Assembly (NCBI GenBank): GCA_937928685.1
Contig: CALGJU010000026.1
Coordinates: forward strand, 1 to 34,491
Origin: an uncultured Granulosicoccaceae bacterium
GTDB taxonomy: Bacteria; Pseudomonadota; Gammaproteobacteria; Granulosicoccales; Granulosicoccaceae
Length of the DNA stretch: 34,491 nucleotides
Direction: 5' to 3'
Numbering within the stretch: the stretch's first letter is position 1; each line of letters opens with the position of its first letter. Positions 33,862-34,491 of this stretch are shown one piece after another. Made by a program: the position numbers and the translations under genes. The notes beneath the pieces were generated by a model. The model had not been told where the DNA came from, did no database searches, and saw only the letters and a list, made by a program, of their open reading frames with translations.

Positions 33862-33897
33862 TTAGTGGTGTTGCTGGTGTTAGTGGTGCTACTGGTG
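33862..33897. repeat. Four 9-bp GTG-rich units
   Basis: TTAGTGGTG, TTGCTGGTG, TTAGTGGTG and CTACTGGTG follow one another, forming an imperfect 18-bp tandem repeat in noncoding DNA. No function is suggested. Confidence 0.8.
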
Positions 33898-34325
33898 GCG
33901 CTGTTGTTCGTCGTATCGTCTCCATGAAGCCGTGTGTAGAAGCGAAGGGGTAATATTCAAGGCATCCCTGACGGGTCCATTAACTGATATTTCAGATGTA
34001 GAGTTTGGTGTTACTGAAGTCTCCATTATTTTGACTAAGTGTTTCGCAAGGCTGCAGTGCAAATCGCCCAGAATTTCGCATAATCTCATCTCACGCATCA
34101 ATAGATACGATTAAACCTCTTAATAGAAATCATGCTCTTTCTCAGTGTTGATACAAAAGGCAGTTTCCTAAATCGTTGACGTTCCGACTTGCGGCGTTTA
34201 TTTCAAAATAAATTGAAATGATTATTCTGGTCAATATTTACAGTAAACAGCTTGTTCTATAGGTTAAATGCAGGGGCGAGTGACCGTTGTTAGGGCTCAG
34301 CTACAAACCAACAGTAAAAATAAGT

Positions 34326-34353
34326 TTGACATCCAGCGAGGGGCGTGTAGAAT
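34326..34353 (+). promoter_or_regulatory. Putative rRNA operon promoter P1
   Basis: TTGACA (34326-34331), 16-bp spacer, TAGAAT (34348-34353), followed by a C/G-rich discriminator (CTCGCTCCCGC). An A-rich stretch (GTAAAAATAAG) sits just upstream, like an UP element. Consensus -35, 16-bp spacing and the discriminator are the classic features of growth-rate-controlled rrn P1 promoters. Confidence 0.65.
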
Positions 34354-34408
34354 TCTCGCTCCCGCTGCTGACCAAGCATTGCAACTTTGCGAAAAGTTAA
34401 AATAAAGG

Positions 34409-34438
34409 TTGACGGCGGTTGAAAGCCTCTACTATAAT
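34409..34438 (+). promoter_or_regulatory. Putative rRNA operon promoter P2
   Basis: TTGACG (34409-34414), 18-bp spacer, perfect TATAAT (34433-34438), 85 bp after the P1 -10 box, with an A-rich stretch (GAAAAGTTAAAATAAAGG) directly upstream. The tandem layout is as in bacterial rrn operons. Confidence 0.65.
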
Positions 34439-34473
34439 GGAGAGCTTGCCCAGCCAAAACGGTCGGGATAAAA

Positions 34474-34486
34474 GTTCATTTAAAAT
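34474..34486 (+). promoter_or_regulatory. boxA-like antitermination element in a putative 16S rRNA leader
   Basis: GTTCATTTAAAAT followed by TTGG resembles the rrn leader boxA (TGCTCTTTAACAA in E. coli; GTTCTTTAAAAATT-like in Pseudomonas) and lies about 30 nt after the expected P2 start. The 16S gene would begin beyond the window edge on the plus strand. Confidence 0.5.
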
Positions 34487-34491
34487 TTGGT

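Larger units (their letters stand above)
33500..34320. other. Gene-free region upstream of the putative rRNA operon
   Basis: About 820 bp with no credible coding frame; short frames near 33889-34114 lack ribosome sites and domains. In Pseudomonas tyrS lies between the M23 gene and an rRNA operon; here it is absent. The region contains a perfect 13-bp tandem duplication at 33735-33760 and a run of GTG-rich 9-bp units at 33862-33897, then becomes AT-rich toward the promoters. Confidence 0.6.

Noticed and set aside
33862-33897. CRISPR or other spaced repeat array
   Set aside because: The units are contiguous 9-mers without spacers.
33889-34114. Two overlapping 60-70 codon frames on opposite strands before the putative rRNA promoters
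   Set aside because: They overlap each other, start within or near repeats and show no translation signals.

Overview
The window looks like chromosomal DNA of a non-enteric gammaproteobacterium. The gene orders proC-yggT-metX-metW, yqgE-ruvX-pyrR-pyrB-pyrC', pilT-pilU and erpA/anmK/M23 peptidase are those known from Pseudomonas-like and Xanthomonas-like bacteria, and PyrR-linked pyrimidine genes with a dead dihydroorotase fit the same group. I see no phage, insertion sequence, CRISPR array or tRNA. The species cannot be named from this sequence.

Layout: (1) 1-1606: the 3' end of a trypsin-like protease gene converges on a von Willebrand A lipoprotein gene. (2) 1849-8691, minus strand: a type II secretion block transcribed gspC, gspD, gspE, gspF. 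The secretin has a long acidic tail, and a 321-bp hairpin-bearing gap separates gspD from gspE. Pseudopilin and gspL/M genes are not present. (3) 8981-9397: a lysine-tailed HU-type nucleoid protein. (4) 9787-15001, minus strand: yggS, transaldolase, proC, yggT, metX, metW, with the transaldolase gene lying inside a cluster usually found without it. (5) 15273-17528, plus strand: the pilus retraction ATPases pilT and pilU, closed by a strong bidirectional terminator. (6) 17608-21453, minus strand: yqgE, ruvX, pyrR, pyrB, pyrC', all overlapping. (7) 21784-22731, minus strand: gshB. (8) 23076-29123, plus strand: a three-gene chemosensory cluster resembling pilI-pilJ-chpA but stripped down. (9) 29205-29624: a small secreted protein of unknown function. 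(10) 30171-30548: erpA, behind a very good IscR site. (11) 30630 to about 33421, minus strand: an M23 peptidase and anmK. (12) About 1 kb without genes, ending in what looks like the tandem promoters and boxA leader of a ribosomal RNA operon running out of the window.

The main surprise is the chemosensory cluster. Next to gshB, where Pseudomonas has pilG-pilH-pilI-pilJ-pilK-chpA, this genome has only a CheW-like protein, a two-TM MCP/PilJ-like receptor with a divergent signalling tip, and a ChpA-like protein of about 1150 residues. That protein keeps one phosphorylatable-looking histidine (HSLKQ) and a C-terminal CheW domain. It has lost the ATP-binding N-box and G2 motif and has no receiver domain. 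No response regulator, CheR or CheB is present. It may be a kinase-dead scaffold or phosphorelay version of the Pil-Chp system controlling the type IV pili whose motors (pilT, pilU) lie 6 kb away. A second pseudo-enzyme is PyrC', which has lost its metal-binding HxH and catalytic Asp and probably serves as a structural partner of PyrB.

Several start codons were moved from the longest possible frame on the basis of family length, Shine-Dalgarno sites or promoters (proC, yggS, pilT, the PilJ-like gene, the ChpA-like gene, the small secreted protein, the M23 peptidase). The reasons are given in each entry.
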